Assembly (NCBI GenBank): GCA_003602535.1
Contig: QQSA01000050.1
Location: 1 to 16,544 of the forward strand
Origin: Candidatus Poseidoniales archaeon
GTDB lineage: Archaea; Thermoplasmatota; Poseidoniia; Poseidoniales; Poseidoniaceae
DNA: 16,544 bases
Reading direction: 5' to 3'
This document shows positions 6,537 to 13,663 of the stretch, in pieces (the first letter of the stretch is position 1; each line of letters begins with the position of its first letter). A program made the position numbers and the translations under genes. Below the pieces are notes generated by a model, which ran no database searches, was not told the DNA's origin, and saw nothing but the letters and a program-made list of their open reading frames with translations.

Positions 6537-7361
6537 ATGGCCAAGTTCAAGACAGGCATTGAGACCGACCGTGCTAAAGATGAAATGAGAAATATTGAGG
6601 TTGAAATCGATTTCACCCCAAATGCATTAGCCAGTATTCTATATCGGCAAGGAAATACTCACATCCTTTGTTGCGTAACAAAAGAAGCAAGACTACCAGG
6701 TTGGTTCCCTAGAGATGCAACTAAGGGTTGGGTTCATGCAGAATATTCCCTTTTGCCTGGTTCAACTGATTCTAGATTCCGTAGAGAGCGAAGAGGAGCT
6801 AAGGGGCGTACTCAAGAAATTGAAAGATTGGTTGCTCGATCTCTTAGAGGCGCTATCGATTTAGAGGCATTAGGTCCTCTGGCACTAACCGTAGATTGTG
6901 ATGTTCTGAATGCGGATGGTGGAACCCGATGCGCTTCTATTACGGCTTCAAATATCGCTCTAAGATTAGCTGTTCGTAGATTGATTGCTAGTGGTGAATG
7001 TCTGCCTGCAGATTTACGACCTTCCCGTGAGGATAGGGAGAATGGATGGACTCCTCCTAAGTTATCCGATACCGAGGCTCGTAATCATGAAAACAAGGTT
7101 ATTCCAAATGATTTGTCTGCAATCTCTGTTGGATTGATAGGAGATGATGTATATCTTGATCTGGATTATATCCTGGATTCTAATGCAGATGTCGACATGA
7201 ATGTAGTAGGAACCTCAGACGGAAAGTTTGTCGAAGTTCAAGGAACTGGCGAAGAGTCTACTTTCTCTTATGATGAACTTCAAGCATTGCTTGACATGTC
7301 CCGAATTGGACTTGCACAATTAGCTGAAATGCAGGCTGCTGTCCTCGATGACATCGAGTGA
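6537..7361 (+). CDS. rph: Ribonuclease PH (bacterial type)
   Basis: A 274-residue phosphorolytic 3'-to-5' exoribonuclease that in bacteria trims tRNA 3' ends. The core matches bacterial RNase PH closely: GWVHAEYSLLPGST (64-77), GRTQEIERLVARSLR (90-104), CDVLNADGGTRCASIT (121-136, with the phosphate-binding Arg at 131), LDLDYILDSNADVDMNVV (207-224) and the C-terminal FVEVQGTGE (231-239). Archaeal exosome Rrp41 lacks several of these strings, so this is not the usual archaeal homologue. The N-terminus is unusual: the family's RPDGR-type start is replaced by FKTGIETDRAKDEM. An insertion rich in charged residues (about 160-190) precedes the second half. I chose the ATG at 6537 because upstream codons overlap the divergent thiolase and have no family similarity. 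The tRNA-Phe gene lies 47 bp downstream on the same strand. Confidence 0.9.
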   Translation: MAKFKTGIETDRAKDEMRNIEVEIDFTPNALASILYRQGNTHILCCVTKEARLPGWFPRDATKGWVHAEYSLLPGSTDSRFRRERRGAKGRTQEIERLVARSLRGAIDLEALGPLALTVDCDVLNADGGTRCASITASNIALRLAVRRLIASGECLPADLRPSREDRENGWTPPKLSDTEARNHENKVIPNDLSAISVGLIGDDVYLDLDYILDSNADVDMNVVGTSDGKFVEVQGTGEESTFSYDELQALLDMSRIGLAQLAEMQAAVLDDIE

Positions 7362-7408
7362 TAGAGCCGTAAGGCTTGAAATGCTGATGCGTGTGGCGAG
7401 GTTATCCC

Positions 7409-7484
7409 GGGTTAGTAGCTTAGTTGGGAGAGCGCGGCACTGAAGATGCCGAGGTCGCTGGTTCAAGTCCGGCCTAACCCACCA
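7409..7484 (+). tRNA. tRNA-Phe (GAA), CCA encoded
   Basis: A complete cloverleaf. The acceptor stem GGGTTAG (7409-7415) pairs with CTAACCC (7474-7480). The D arm is GCTT/GAGC. The anticodon stem CGGCA/TGCCG encloses loop CTGAAGA with anticodon GAA at 7442-7444. The T stem GCTGG/CCGGC has loop TTCAAGT and one G-U pair. The discriminator A at 7481 is followed by a genome-encoded CCA (7482-7484). There is no intron. No obvious TATA box lies at the expected distance, so the tRNA may be processed from the rph transcript. Confidence 0.95.
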
Positions 7485-7580
7485 CACTTAATGTGTATTG
7501 AACTAAGATAATAAATTTGGATTTTACTATTATTAGTTTGGTTTATCAACCAATGTTCTTACCGACATTTAGGCGCTAAT
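7485..7580 (+). promoter_or_regulatory. cobW-family upstream region with shared 9-mer and inverted repeat
   Basis: A 96-bp AT-rich spacer between the tRNA and the GTPase gene. It holds an AT-rich ATAATAAATTT (7508-7518) that could serve as a TATA element, one exact TTATTAGTT (7530-7538, also present twice upstream of znuA) and, overlapping its last T, a perfect inverted repeat TTGGTT-TATC-AACCAA (7538-7553). The position relative to the promoter suits repressor binding; this is inference. Confidence 0.5.
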
Positions 7581-8771
7581 ATGACTAATAATTCAGAGAT
7601 GGACAACAGAATTCCAGTCACTGTACTAACAGGGTTTTTGGGATCCGGTAAAACAACACTGCTAAACCATATTCTCTCTAGTATGGATCACAAAATGAAA
7701 TTTGCAGTTATCGAAAATGAATTTGGTGATGTAGGTATTGATGAGAATATCCTTGTTGAAAGTTCAGAGGAGACAATTATCGAAGTAATGAACGGATGCA
7801 TATGCTGTACAGTTAGAGGGGATTTAACCGAAGCTCTGGACAACATGTATGACCGAATCAAAGATTTTGATGGAGTATTGATTGAAACCACAGGACTTGC
7901 AGATCCTGCACCAGTTGCTCAAACATTCTTCGTCGATGATAAAGTAGTCGAGCGTTACAAACTGGATGGAATAATCACAGTTGTAGATGCTAAGCACATC
8001 ATCCAACATTTGGATGAAGAAAAGCCTGAAGAAGTTGAAAATGAATCGGTAGAGCAACTCGCTTTTGCAGATAGAGTAATGCTAAACAAAATCGATCTTG
8101 TATCTGAAGATGAATTGGAAGAAGTTGAATCTAGAATTAAATCTATCAACAATTTTGCTCCGATATATCGAACACAAAACAGTCTGATTGACCCGAAGGA
8201 ACTGATTAACATCGGCTCGTTTGATTTAGAAAGGACATTAGAAATGGACCCAGAATTTTTGGACACTGAAGCAGAACATGAACATGACCAACGCGTAACC
8301 TCTACAAGTGCAAGGTTCGAAGGCGAATTAAATGTAAATAAATTAGAGCGATGGATTGGCGACTTGATGCGAGATAAAGGCGAAGACCTATTCCGTTACA
8401 AAGGAGTCCTTGCGGTAAAAGGCATGGAACAAAAATTTGTTTTCCAGGGTGTTCATATGCTCTTTGGAGGTGAATTCAGCGAAGATATAGGTCTGTGGAA
8501 AGAAGGAGAAACTCGTGAATGTAGATTCGTTTTCATCGGACGAAATCTAGACCACAAAGCACTGCAAGAAGGACTGATTAAATGTATGGCTGAAGACCTA
8601 CGATTCAATGTAGGAGACACTGTCTATGCAAATATTGGAGAATTCACTGAAGGTCGGATTTTGAAGATTTGGGACCAAGGAAATCCGTATAGAGTCGAAA
8701 TCCAAAATGATGAGAAATCAAATGTGTGGGTCCCCATTGACAACGACGACTTTGTTCGAATATCGATTTGA
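7581..8771 (+). CDS. COG0523/CobW-family G3E GTPase with C-terminal SH3/Tudor-like tail
   Basis: A 396-residue metallochaperone GTPase of the family that includes CobW, YeiR/ZigA and ZNG1 and delivers Zn or Co to client enzymes. Walker A is GFLGSGKTT (18-26). The family hallmark CxCC is C73-I-C75-C76 in NGCICCTVRG, ETTGLADP is at 102-109 and the guanine-specificity motif is NKID (169-172). The linker carries a short HEH metal-binding stretch (233-235). The CobW C-terminal domain spans about 244-338. Residues 340-396 form an extra small beta module (FNVGDTVYANIG, then EGRILKIW and VPIDNDDFVR) that looks like an SH3/Tudor-like tail; I recall such tails on some COG0523 proteins but cannot verify it here. 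It is followed closely by a [2Fe-2S] protein. A znu-promoter-like 9-mer upstream suggests regulation by zinc. The client is unknown; cobalamin synthesis is an alternative role. Confidence 0.88.
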   Translation: MTNNSEMDNRIPVTVLTGFLGSGKTTLLNHILSSMDHKMKFAVIENEFGDVGIDENILVESSEETIIEVMNGCICCTVRGDLTEALDNMYDRIKDFDGVLIETTGLADPAPVAQTFFVDDKVVERYKLDGIITVVDAKHIIQHLDEEKPEEVENESVEQLAFADRVMLNKIDLVSEDELEEVESRIKSINNFAPIYRTQNSLIDPKELINIGSFDLERTLEMDPEFLDTEAEHEHDQRVTSTSARFEGELNVNKLERWIGDLMRDKGEDLFRYKGVLAVKGMEQKFVFQGVHMLFGGEFSEDIGLWKEGETRECRFVFIGRNLDHKALQEGLIKCMAEDLRFNVGDTVYANIGEFTEGRILKIWDQGNPYRVEIQNDEKSNVWVPIDNDDFVRISI

Positions 8772-8774
8772 TTC

Positions 8775-8781
8775 AGAGGTG
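8775..8781 (+). promoter_or_regulatory. Shine-Dalgarno supporting a TTG start
   Basis: AGAGGTG lies 6 nt before the TTG at 8788 and just after the GTPase stop codon. It is the basis for choosing the non-ATG start. A GTG at 8779 overlaps this site and would lack its own Shine-Dalgarno. Confidence 0.45.
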
Positions 8782-8787
8782 CCTATT

Positions 8788-9117
8788 TTGCAGCCTAAAA
8801 TTGCCGTATGTAATGGATGCTGCTGTGGAAGGGTAGATAAAGGCAACAAAGAAATTCCAGTACAGAAACTAAAACAGGCTTGGAAAGAGAAGAATCTAGG
8901 TAATGATGTGAAGCTAAGTATTTCCACATGCTTGGGGCCATGCAGTAGAAACAATGTTTCTTTGATAACGATTGATAGTAATCGGATTTGGCTGGGCTCA
9001 CTCGAAGAGGAACATTATGATTCAATAATCGATTGGGCACAACAAATTTCCGTAAACTCTGAGCATACTGAAATTCCAGAAAACTTGAAATCACAACGAT
9101 TCATACCACTTTCTTAG
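8788..9117 (+). CDS. Thioredoxin-like [2Fe-2S] ferredoxin-type protein
   Basis: A 109-residue cytoplasmic protein. Cysteines occur as C8-x2-C11-C12-C13 (CNGCCCG) and C48-x3-C52 (CLGPC), the two-cluster layout of thioredoxin-fold [2Fe-2S] ferredoxins; the two groups are about 35 residues apart, as expected for that fold. The surplus of Cys in the first group is unusual. I place the start at TTG 8788 because of an AGAGGTG Shine-Dalgarno; an ATG at 8707 or 8722 would overlap the GTPase gene and add a segment with no family character. Its position immediately after the CobW-type gene implies cotranscription. Similar small Cys-rich proteins sit beside cobW in some bacteria, from memory. A role in electron or metal transfer to the same client is inference. 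Confidence 0.7.
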   Translation: MQPKIAVCNGCCCGRVDKGNKEIPVQKLKQAWKEKNLGNDVKLSISTCLGPCSRNNVSLITIDSNRIWLGSLEEEHYDSIIDWAQQISVNSEHTEIPENLKSQRFIPLS

Positions 9118-9172
9118 AATATAGGATTTCTAACCAAGATTTCCAAAATTTAGCATAGTATTCATTTGCTGA

Positions 9173-9187
9173 TGCCCCATAGGGGCA
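9173..9187. repeat. GC-rich inverted repeat just upstream of the 707-residue membrane protein
   Basis: A perfect TGCCCC-ATA-GGGGCA palindrome ends 3 nt before the ATG at 9191. It can form a tight hairpin in RNA or be a protein-binding site in DNA. It covers the only G-rich, Shine-Dalgarno-like stretch of this start (GGGG at 9182-9185). It could also end the ferredoxin transcript, but no U-tract follows. Confidence 0.5.
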
Positions 9188-9190
9188 AAT

Positions 9191-11314
9191 ATGGGGTCGC
9201 AGAATATCCAAACTGATATTGACCCTCGCTCAGAAGAAAATATTGAATCTAAACCAATTGACAAGGTGTCCAAAGAATTAGCAGGAATCAGAAAGAGAAG
9301 AAATACTGACTCGAAGAGAAGATTCCCATCTGCTATCGAAGATTGGACACTATTGGCTGGAATCGGTTACGGCGCATTATACACTCTGCTACTTTTCGGG
9401 ATGTCTGGTGGTGTTTTCGGAGAATCAACTTCACTTGACCATTGGGCCAGTGGAACATTCCTTGATAGCGGTGAACAATGTGAAGAAGTAAAAGACACAC
9501 CTTGGATTCACGTTTATCCGGATAATGATGCTGAATCTTTAGAAATTTCAGGTAGAAACCTGGAAAAAGGAAATACTGTTCTAAATTGGACAGTTTCTGT
9601 GGTTGAAGAAGGGACGCCTCCTGATCCTTATCAAAAAGAAGTTCAGAAAAGATCAACTCAAATTAAATTCTCAGATTGGGATGTTGGAATTTATGAAGTG
9701 ACGATTAAAATCGATATTTATAATTCGGATGCGAATATGAGTAATATGTCTGAGTGGACTGATGAATATCGTGAGGAATCGGTATTAAACGGGACCAAAC
9801 AAATTGAGAAAATAGTTGAATTCGAAATTACAACCTCAGAAAATGCACTATCATTCTTACCATTTGTAGACTCAGAAATAGTGCGAGAAGCAGAATTGGT
9901 AGAGGACGGACCACGTTCATGTTGGTCGGTTACCGATTTAGGAAATTGGGGATTCGTATTGATGGGAGCTGAATTAGGAGGCGGTAGAGAAACTGCCATG
10001 CTAACTGGAGGCGCTGCTGGAATACCTGCTTGGTGGATGGCTTTCGTATCACTTTCATTATCAGTGATATCCCTATTCCTAGCATATCCTGTTATGTACA
10101 AACTTTACCATCAAGAAACCGACGATATGCTCTCAAGAACTCATATCAAGAAAGTTGTAGCTGATGTATTGAGAAATACAGAAAGAAGATTACACATTGC
10201 AATCGATTGGGATCTTTACAAGATTGAAGTGAGAGATTTATCCATCGACATTATGGTTCCTTACTCAAACACAGAAGGTACCTTTTCAGATTCGGCAGAT
10301 GTAAGATCTGATATTCTTCGAGAAATCCTTGATGAATTTGCTTTGTTCAGAGTGTACAAACCTGTTCAGTTAACTGTACGTTCGATTGGTGATAATCAGG
10401 CTATTGATTTCGAAACAGGAGTGGGTGTCGGAAGTGGAATGGTTGAGGAGGAGGACATGGAGGACCAAGACTACACCTCTTTCTTCCGCGACCTACACAT
10501 GTTATCCAAAGTGGAAGATGAAGTGCGTGAGTCTGTCAAAGGATTCTTCCGCTCCAAGAATGATTTGATTTTACAGATGGCTACTGTAACTAGCGAGGAT
10601 TCAATAATTTTCGTCAGAGTGGCATACAAGCCTAACCAAAGATTGGCTTTCTTCAGATTCAAGGATTCTAATTCTGATATTGAAAAGGATTTGCGAAAAT
10701 ATATCTCAAGAGAAAACCCTGAATTGGTTGGAAGTCAAGAATTGATAGTAAAGGGACGCAATCTTGTTTCTACATTAGCCGATAGGTCTGGTGCAGGTAG
10801 AGTTGAAACTCTATCGTCTAAAGACAGCAATGATGCACGTGTAGCAGCAGTTGCAAAACAAGATGGGTTAGGCGGTAGAGTTCTGCAAACCAAATTGTTC
10901 GGAGACATTTTGTCGACCGTAGAATATACTGCCAACGAAAAGCGTGAAATGATTAACAAGTGGGGATTCTGGGGACTAATTGTATTCGTTTGGATTCCAT
11001 TCATGGCATCTGGTGTTCTAGTAGGAGCAATGCTTGGACTTCTGTCCAGAATGAAGTTCATGCGCGTATTGTGGGCGACATTCGTCGGTGGAGCAATCGC
11101 ATCACTAACATGGGCTTACACCGCCGAAGGTATAGTTACAGTCATGCACAAATACAAACTTGAAGCCGCTATCCCAATTGCAATTATTGCATTCATTGGA
11201 ATGGCATTCCTCCATATGCGATCAACTAAAATTAGAAGGCAGGCTGAACTGTTTGAAGATACTTTACTAGACTCATTCCATGCCGACATCCGAGATAAAT
11301 ACGGCAACCAGTGA
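9191..11314 (+). CDS. Five-TM protein with a C-terminal small-multidrug-export-like domain
   Basis: A 707-residue membrane protein I recognise only in part. A charged N-terminus (1-50, with basic run RKRRNTDSKRR) precedes TM1 (about 53-78). Residues 80-275 form a predicted extracytoplasmic beta-rich domain with two Cys (97, 244). TM2 is about 280-303. A large soluble, mixed alpha/beta domain covers about 305-585, with acidic EEEDMEDQD near 419-427. The last 115 residues hold three hydrophobic segments (about 591-617, 625-650, 658-676) with WIPFMASGVLVGAMLGLL, the pattern I associate with the Sm_multidrug_ex family (PF06695), normally a stand-alone protein. A basic C-terminus (RSTKIRRQ) follows. 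The fusion hints at a regulated transporter; the substrate is unknown. The stop lies 10 bp before mogA. Confidence 0.7.
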   Translation: MGSQNIQTDIDPRSEENIESKPIDKVSKELAGIRKRRNTDSKRRFPSAIEDWTLLAGIGYGALYTLLLFGMSGGVFGESTSLDHWASGTFLDSGEQCEEVKDTPWIHVYPDNDAESLEISGRNLEKGNTVLNWTVSVVEEGTPPDPYQKEVQKRSTQIKFSDWDVGIYEVTIKIDIYNSDANMSNMSEWTDEYREESVLNGTKQIEKIVEFEITTSENALSFLPFVDSEIVREAELVEDGPRSCWSVTDLGNWGFVLMGAELGGGRETAMLTGGAAGIPAWWMAFVSLSLSVISLFLAYPVMYKLYHQETDDMLSRTHIKKVVADVLRNTERRLHIAIDWDLYKIEVRDLSIDIMVPYSNTEGTFSDSADVRSDILREILDEFALFRVYKPVQLTVRSIGDNQAIDFETGVGVGSGMVEEEDMEDQDYTSFFRDLHMLSKVEDEVRESVKGFFRSKNDLILQMATVTSEDSIIFVRVAYKPNQRLAFFRFKDSNSDIEKDLRKYISRENPELVGSQELIVKGRNLVSTLADRSGAGRVETLSSKDSNDARVAAVAKQDGLGGRVLQTKLFGDILSTVEYTANEKREMINKWGFWGLIVFVWIPFMASGVLVGAMLGLLSRMKFMRVLWATFVGGAIASLTWAYTAEGIVTVMHKYKLEAAIPIAIIAFIGMAFLHMRSTKIRRQAELFEDTLLDSFHADIRDKYGNQ

Positions 11315-11318
11315 GGTG
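11313..11318 (+). promoter_or_regulatory. Shine-Dalgarno of mogA
   Basis: GAGGTG overlaps the stop codon of the preceding gene and lies 6 nt before ATG 11325. It favours this start over the in-frame ATG at 11280. Confidence 0.65.
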
Positions 11319-11324
11319 TTTGTA

Positions 11325-11873
11325 ATGGTCGGAGACCCTGCGATATTCGGAATTCTAACCGTCTCTGACAGAGCACATTCTGGTGAATATGAGGACGAAG
11401 GAGGCCCTTCTATTCTCGGCTTTTTTGAAGAAGCGATTGCTTCTAAATGGAGTCATCACTACAGAATTGTACCCGACGAAATAGACTCTGTTTCAAGTAC
11501 ATTGATTGAAATGGTTGATGAGTTAGGGTGTGATGTTGTTGTTACAACTGGCGGCACAGGTCCCGCTAAAAGAGATATTACTCCCGAGGCTACAGAAATG
11601 GTATGTGATAGAATAATGCCGGGCTTTGGTGAACAAATGCGTTCTATTTCGCTCGAATTTGTACCTACTGCAATTCTATCTAGACAAATAGGAGGAATTA
11701 GAAATAATTGTTTAATCTTTAATTTGCCAGGTAGGCCTAAAGCGATTCGAGAAACAATTGATGAGATTTGGAAAGCTGTTCCTTATTGTGTCGATCTATT
11801 GAACGGACCATATATCGATATGAATGACGATGTATGCAATGCATTCCGTCCTAAAAATGCAAGAAGAAGGTGA
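11325..11873 (+). CDS. mogA: Molybdopterin adenylyltransferase MogA
   Basis: A 182-residue cytoplasmic enzyme that adenylates molybdopterin before metal insertion, the penultimate step of molybdenum/tungsten cofactor synthesis. It has the family's TVSDRAHSG (12-20), the MPT-binding TTGGTGPAKRDITPEAT (74-90) and the strings MPGFGEQMRSISLEFVPTA and ILSRQIG, which closely match bacterial MogA rather than archaeal MoaB. The C-terminus, with VPYC, LLNGPYI and FRPKNARR, is also bacterial-like, so horizontal acquisition is plausible. The start is set by a GAGGTG site. No other cofactor genes are in the window. Its stop lies 4 bp before pyrC, so the two are almost certainly cotranscribed although the pathways are unrelated. 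Confidence 0.92.
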   Translation: MVGDPAIFGILTVSDRAHSGEYEDEGGPSILGFFEEAIASKWSHHYRIVPDEIDSVSSTLIEMVDELGCDVVVTTGGTGPAKRDITPEATEMVCDRIMPGFGEQMRSISLEFVPTAILSRQIGGIRNNCLIFNLPGRPKAIRETIDEIWKAVPYCVDLLNGPYIDMNDDVCNAFRPKNARRR

Positions 11874-11877
11874 AACT

Positions 11878-13281
11878 ATGAATGGAAATATTTTGATAAC
11901 TGGTGCTAAAATGGTTCTTCCGAATGGAATTGTTACCGGCGATTTGCGGATAACTGATGGATCTATCTCAGAAATTTCAACAAGTGGAAACCTTATGCCG
12001 CAAGATGGTGAATTAGTCCATGATGCAAATGGATTGCATCTACTTCCCGGAATCATAGACCCTCAGGTCCACTTCAGAGACCCAGGGCAACCTGAAAAGG
12101 AAGATTTGCACACAGGATCTCGTGCTGCTGCAAGTGGAGGAGTGACTTCTTTCCTGGACATGCCTAACAATGTTCCAAGCCAAACAACCCTACAGTCAAT
12201 GTATCAAAAATTAGAGACTGCATCAAATCGTTGTGTTACAAATTATGGATTCTTTATTGGAGCCACTGAGTCTAACGTTGAAGAATTGCAAAAAGCTGTA
12301 GGCACTCCAGATTCACCGATTGCGATTCCAGGCATATGTGGAATCAAGATTTTTATGGGCTCGTCGACAGGTGATTTATTGGTAAATGAATCAAATGCTT
12401 TGAAAACAATATTTGACAATACTGCTGGACTCATTGCAGTTCATGCTGAAGATGAGACCAGGATGATTGAAAGAGAAAAGATGATTCAAGGTCGTACAGA
12501 TATGGCTGCTCATGCTGAATGGAGAGACGAAGAAACAGCACTAATCGCTACCAAAAGAGCAGTTGGATATGCACAGGCTAGCGGCCACAGGTTGCATATT
12601 CTGCACCTAACTTCTGGAATCGAAGCCGATTTTTTGCATGGGTTGACATCGCTCGCTGGCAAAGAAGGACAAGCTCACATTACAACTGAAGTATTACCTC
12701 AACATTTGACATTTGATGAAAGGGACGTCGAGACTCTTGGTACTAGGTTGAAGATGAATCCACCAATCCGATATCAAAAAGATAAGGATACACTTTGGAA
12801 GAGGTTGCTTGATGGCACTGTAAATTGCATAGCAACCGATCACGCTCCACACACACTTGAGACAAAGGCGAAAGGTTTCCCTAGCGCTCCTAGCGGGATG
12901 CCAGGTGTAGAAACATCACTTCCGGTAATGCTAACTCATGCTGCAAATGGCGAATGTACCTTAGAACAGGTTGTTCAATGGATGTGTAGTAATGTTGCAG
13001 AATGTTATGGAATGATAGCTAAAGGAAAGCTCGAAGAAGGATATGATGGAGACATAGTCCTAGTTGATATGGAAAAAGAGCTACTAGTTGAGGATAAAAA
13101 TTCGTGGTCAACAGTTGGATGGAATCCCTTCGCTGGAAAATCCCTAGTAGGATGGCCGGTTCTTACCGTAGTTGCTGGAGTTCCTGTGTTCGAAAGAAAT
13201 GATTCAACTGGACCAAAAGGAAGATGTCTTGTAGAACCTGGTCAAGTAGGAAGTCCATTGGTCATGACTCCTTGGAATTAA
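11878..13281 (+). CDS. pyrC: Class I dihydroorotase (cyclic amidohydrolase)
   Basis: A 467-residue amidohydrolase, probably closing carbamoyl-aspartate to dihydroorotate in pyrimidine synthesis. The metal-site motif usually HxH reads DPQVHFRDPG, so Q63 replaces the first His while H65 remains. Other ligands are present: K157 (the carboxylated Lys, in IKIFMGSS), H189 (VHAEDE), H243 (LHLTS) and D321 in ATDHAPHTLETK. The segment GGVTSFLDMPNNVPSQTT is typical of dihydroorotase. The Q variant exists, to my recollection, in a bacterial subgroup (Bacteroidetes-type DHOases), so activity is likely retained. Allantoinase or hydantoinase is less likely given the MPN motif. A GGTGA (11869-11873) upstream serves as Shine-Dalgarno. 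Confidence 0.85.
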   Translation: MNGNILITGAKMVLPNGIVTGDLRITDGSISEISTSGNLMPQDGELVHDANGLHLLPGIIDPQVHFRDPGQPEKEDLHTGSRAAASGGVTSFLDMPNNVPSQTTLQSMYQKLETASNRCVTNYGFFIGATESNVEELQKAVGTPDSPIAIPGICGIKIFMGSSTGDLLVNESNALKTIFDNTAGLIAVHAEDETRMIEREKMIQGRTDMAAHAEWRDEETALIATKRAVGYAQASGHRLHILHLTSGIEADFLHGLTSLAGKEGQAHITTEVLPQHLTFDERDVETLGTRLKMNPPIRYQKDKDTLWKRLLDGTVNCIATDHAPHTLETKAKGFPSAPSGMPGVETSLPVMLTHAANGECTLEQVVQWMCSNVAECYGMIAKGKLEEGYDGDIVLVDMEKELLVEDKNSWSTVGWNPFAGKSLVGWPVLTVVAGVPVFERNDSTGPKGRCLVEPGQVGSPLVMTPWN

Positions 13282-13354
13282 TTCTAGATGAAAAATAGAA
13301 AAAATATCCGCTAAGTTTTTTACTAAACGATGTTTCTTCCAAACGGGGAAACAC
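13282..13354 (+). promoter_or_regulatory. Intergenic region: U-tract terminator and weak promoter
   Basis: A 73-bp AT-rich gap. TTTTTT at 13316-13321 could act as an archaeal U-tract terminator for the mogA-pyrC unit. AAAAAATAT at about 13299-13307 is a TATA candidate for the next gene. Neither has further support from the sequence. Confidence 0.3.
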
Positions 13355-13663
13355 ATGAGTGGACTAGAAGAAAAACTTGGACCGGGACATCAGCAAATTA
13401 TACTTGGACTGCTAATCTTTGCAGCAGGTGCCCTTTGGGGAGTAATGATTGCTAACGGAGAAGATACAGATTTGAAAGATCTTTTCATATCTGCAGTCAT
13501 CATGTTATCTGGAGCAATGATTACATTATTGGGTGTATCATTTGGAACAGATAATGAAGATGATAGAACAAATGATTTGCAAGATGCAATCAGTGAATTG
13601 ACTGGAATGTTAAACACACTTCAAGCTAAAGTTACCGGCAAAGGTACTAGCGAAGAAGAATAA
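13355..13663 (+). CDS. Small two-TM membrane protein with C-terminal coiled coil
   Basis: A 102-residue protein of unknown function. The soluble N-terminus (1-13) precedes TM1 (about 15-33, IILGLLIFAAGALWGVMIA), a short acidic loop GEDTDLKD, then TM2 (about 43-64). An acidic linker NEDDRTND leads into an amphipathic, probably coiled-coil helix (about 72-93) and a charged tail. The hairpin plus coil layout suggests an oligomeric membrane anchor, but I do not recognise a family. The only ribosome-binding hint is GGGG about 9 nt upstream. Its stop codon TAA directly abuts the stop of the convergent carboxypeptidase gene with no gap. Confidence 0.75.
   Translation: MSGLEEKLGPGHQQIILGLLIFAAGALWGVMIANGEDTDLKDLFISAVIMLSGAMITLLGVSFGTDNEDDRTNDLQDAISELTGMLNTLQAKVTGKGTSEEE

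Noticed and set aside
7484..7496. Short ACAC/GTGT hairpin after tRNA-Phe as a terminator
   Set aside because: The arms are only 4 bp, overlap the CCA end and are not followed by a convincing U-tract.
7581..8771. Assigning the GTPase specifically to cobalamin synthesis as CobW
   Set aside because: No cobalamin genes are visible, and the family is functionally mixed; the shared promoter element points at least as much to zinc.
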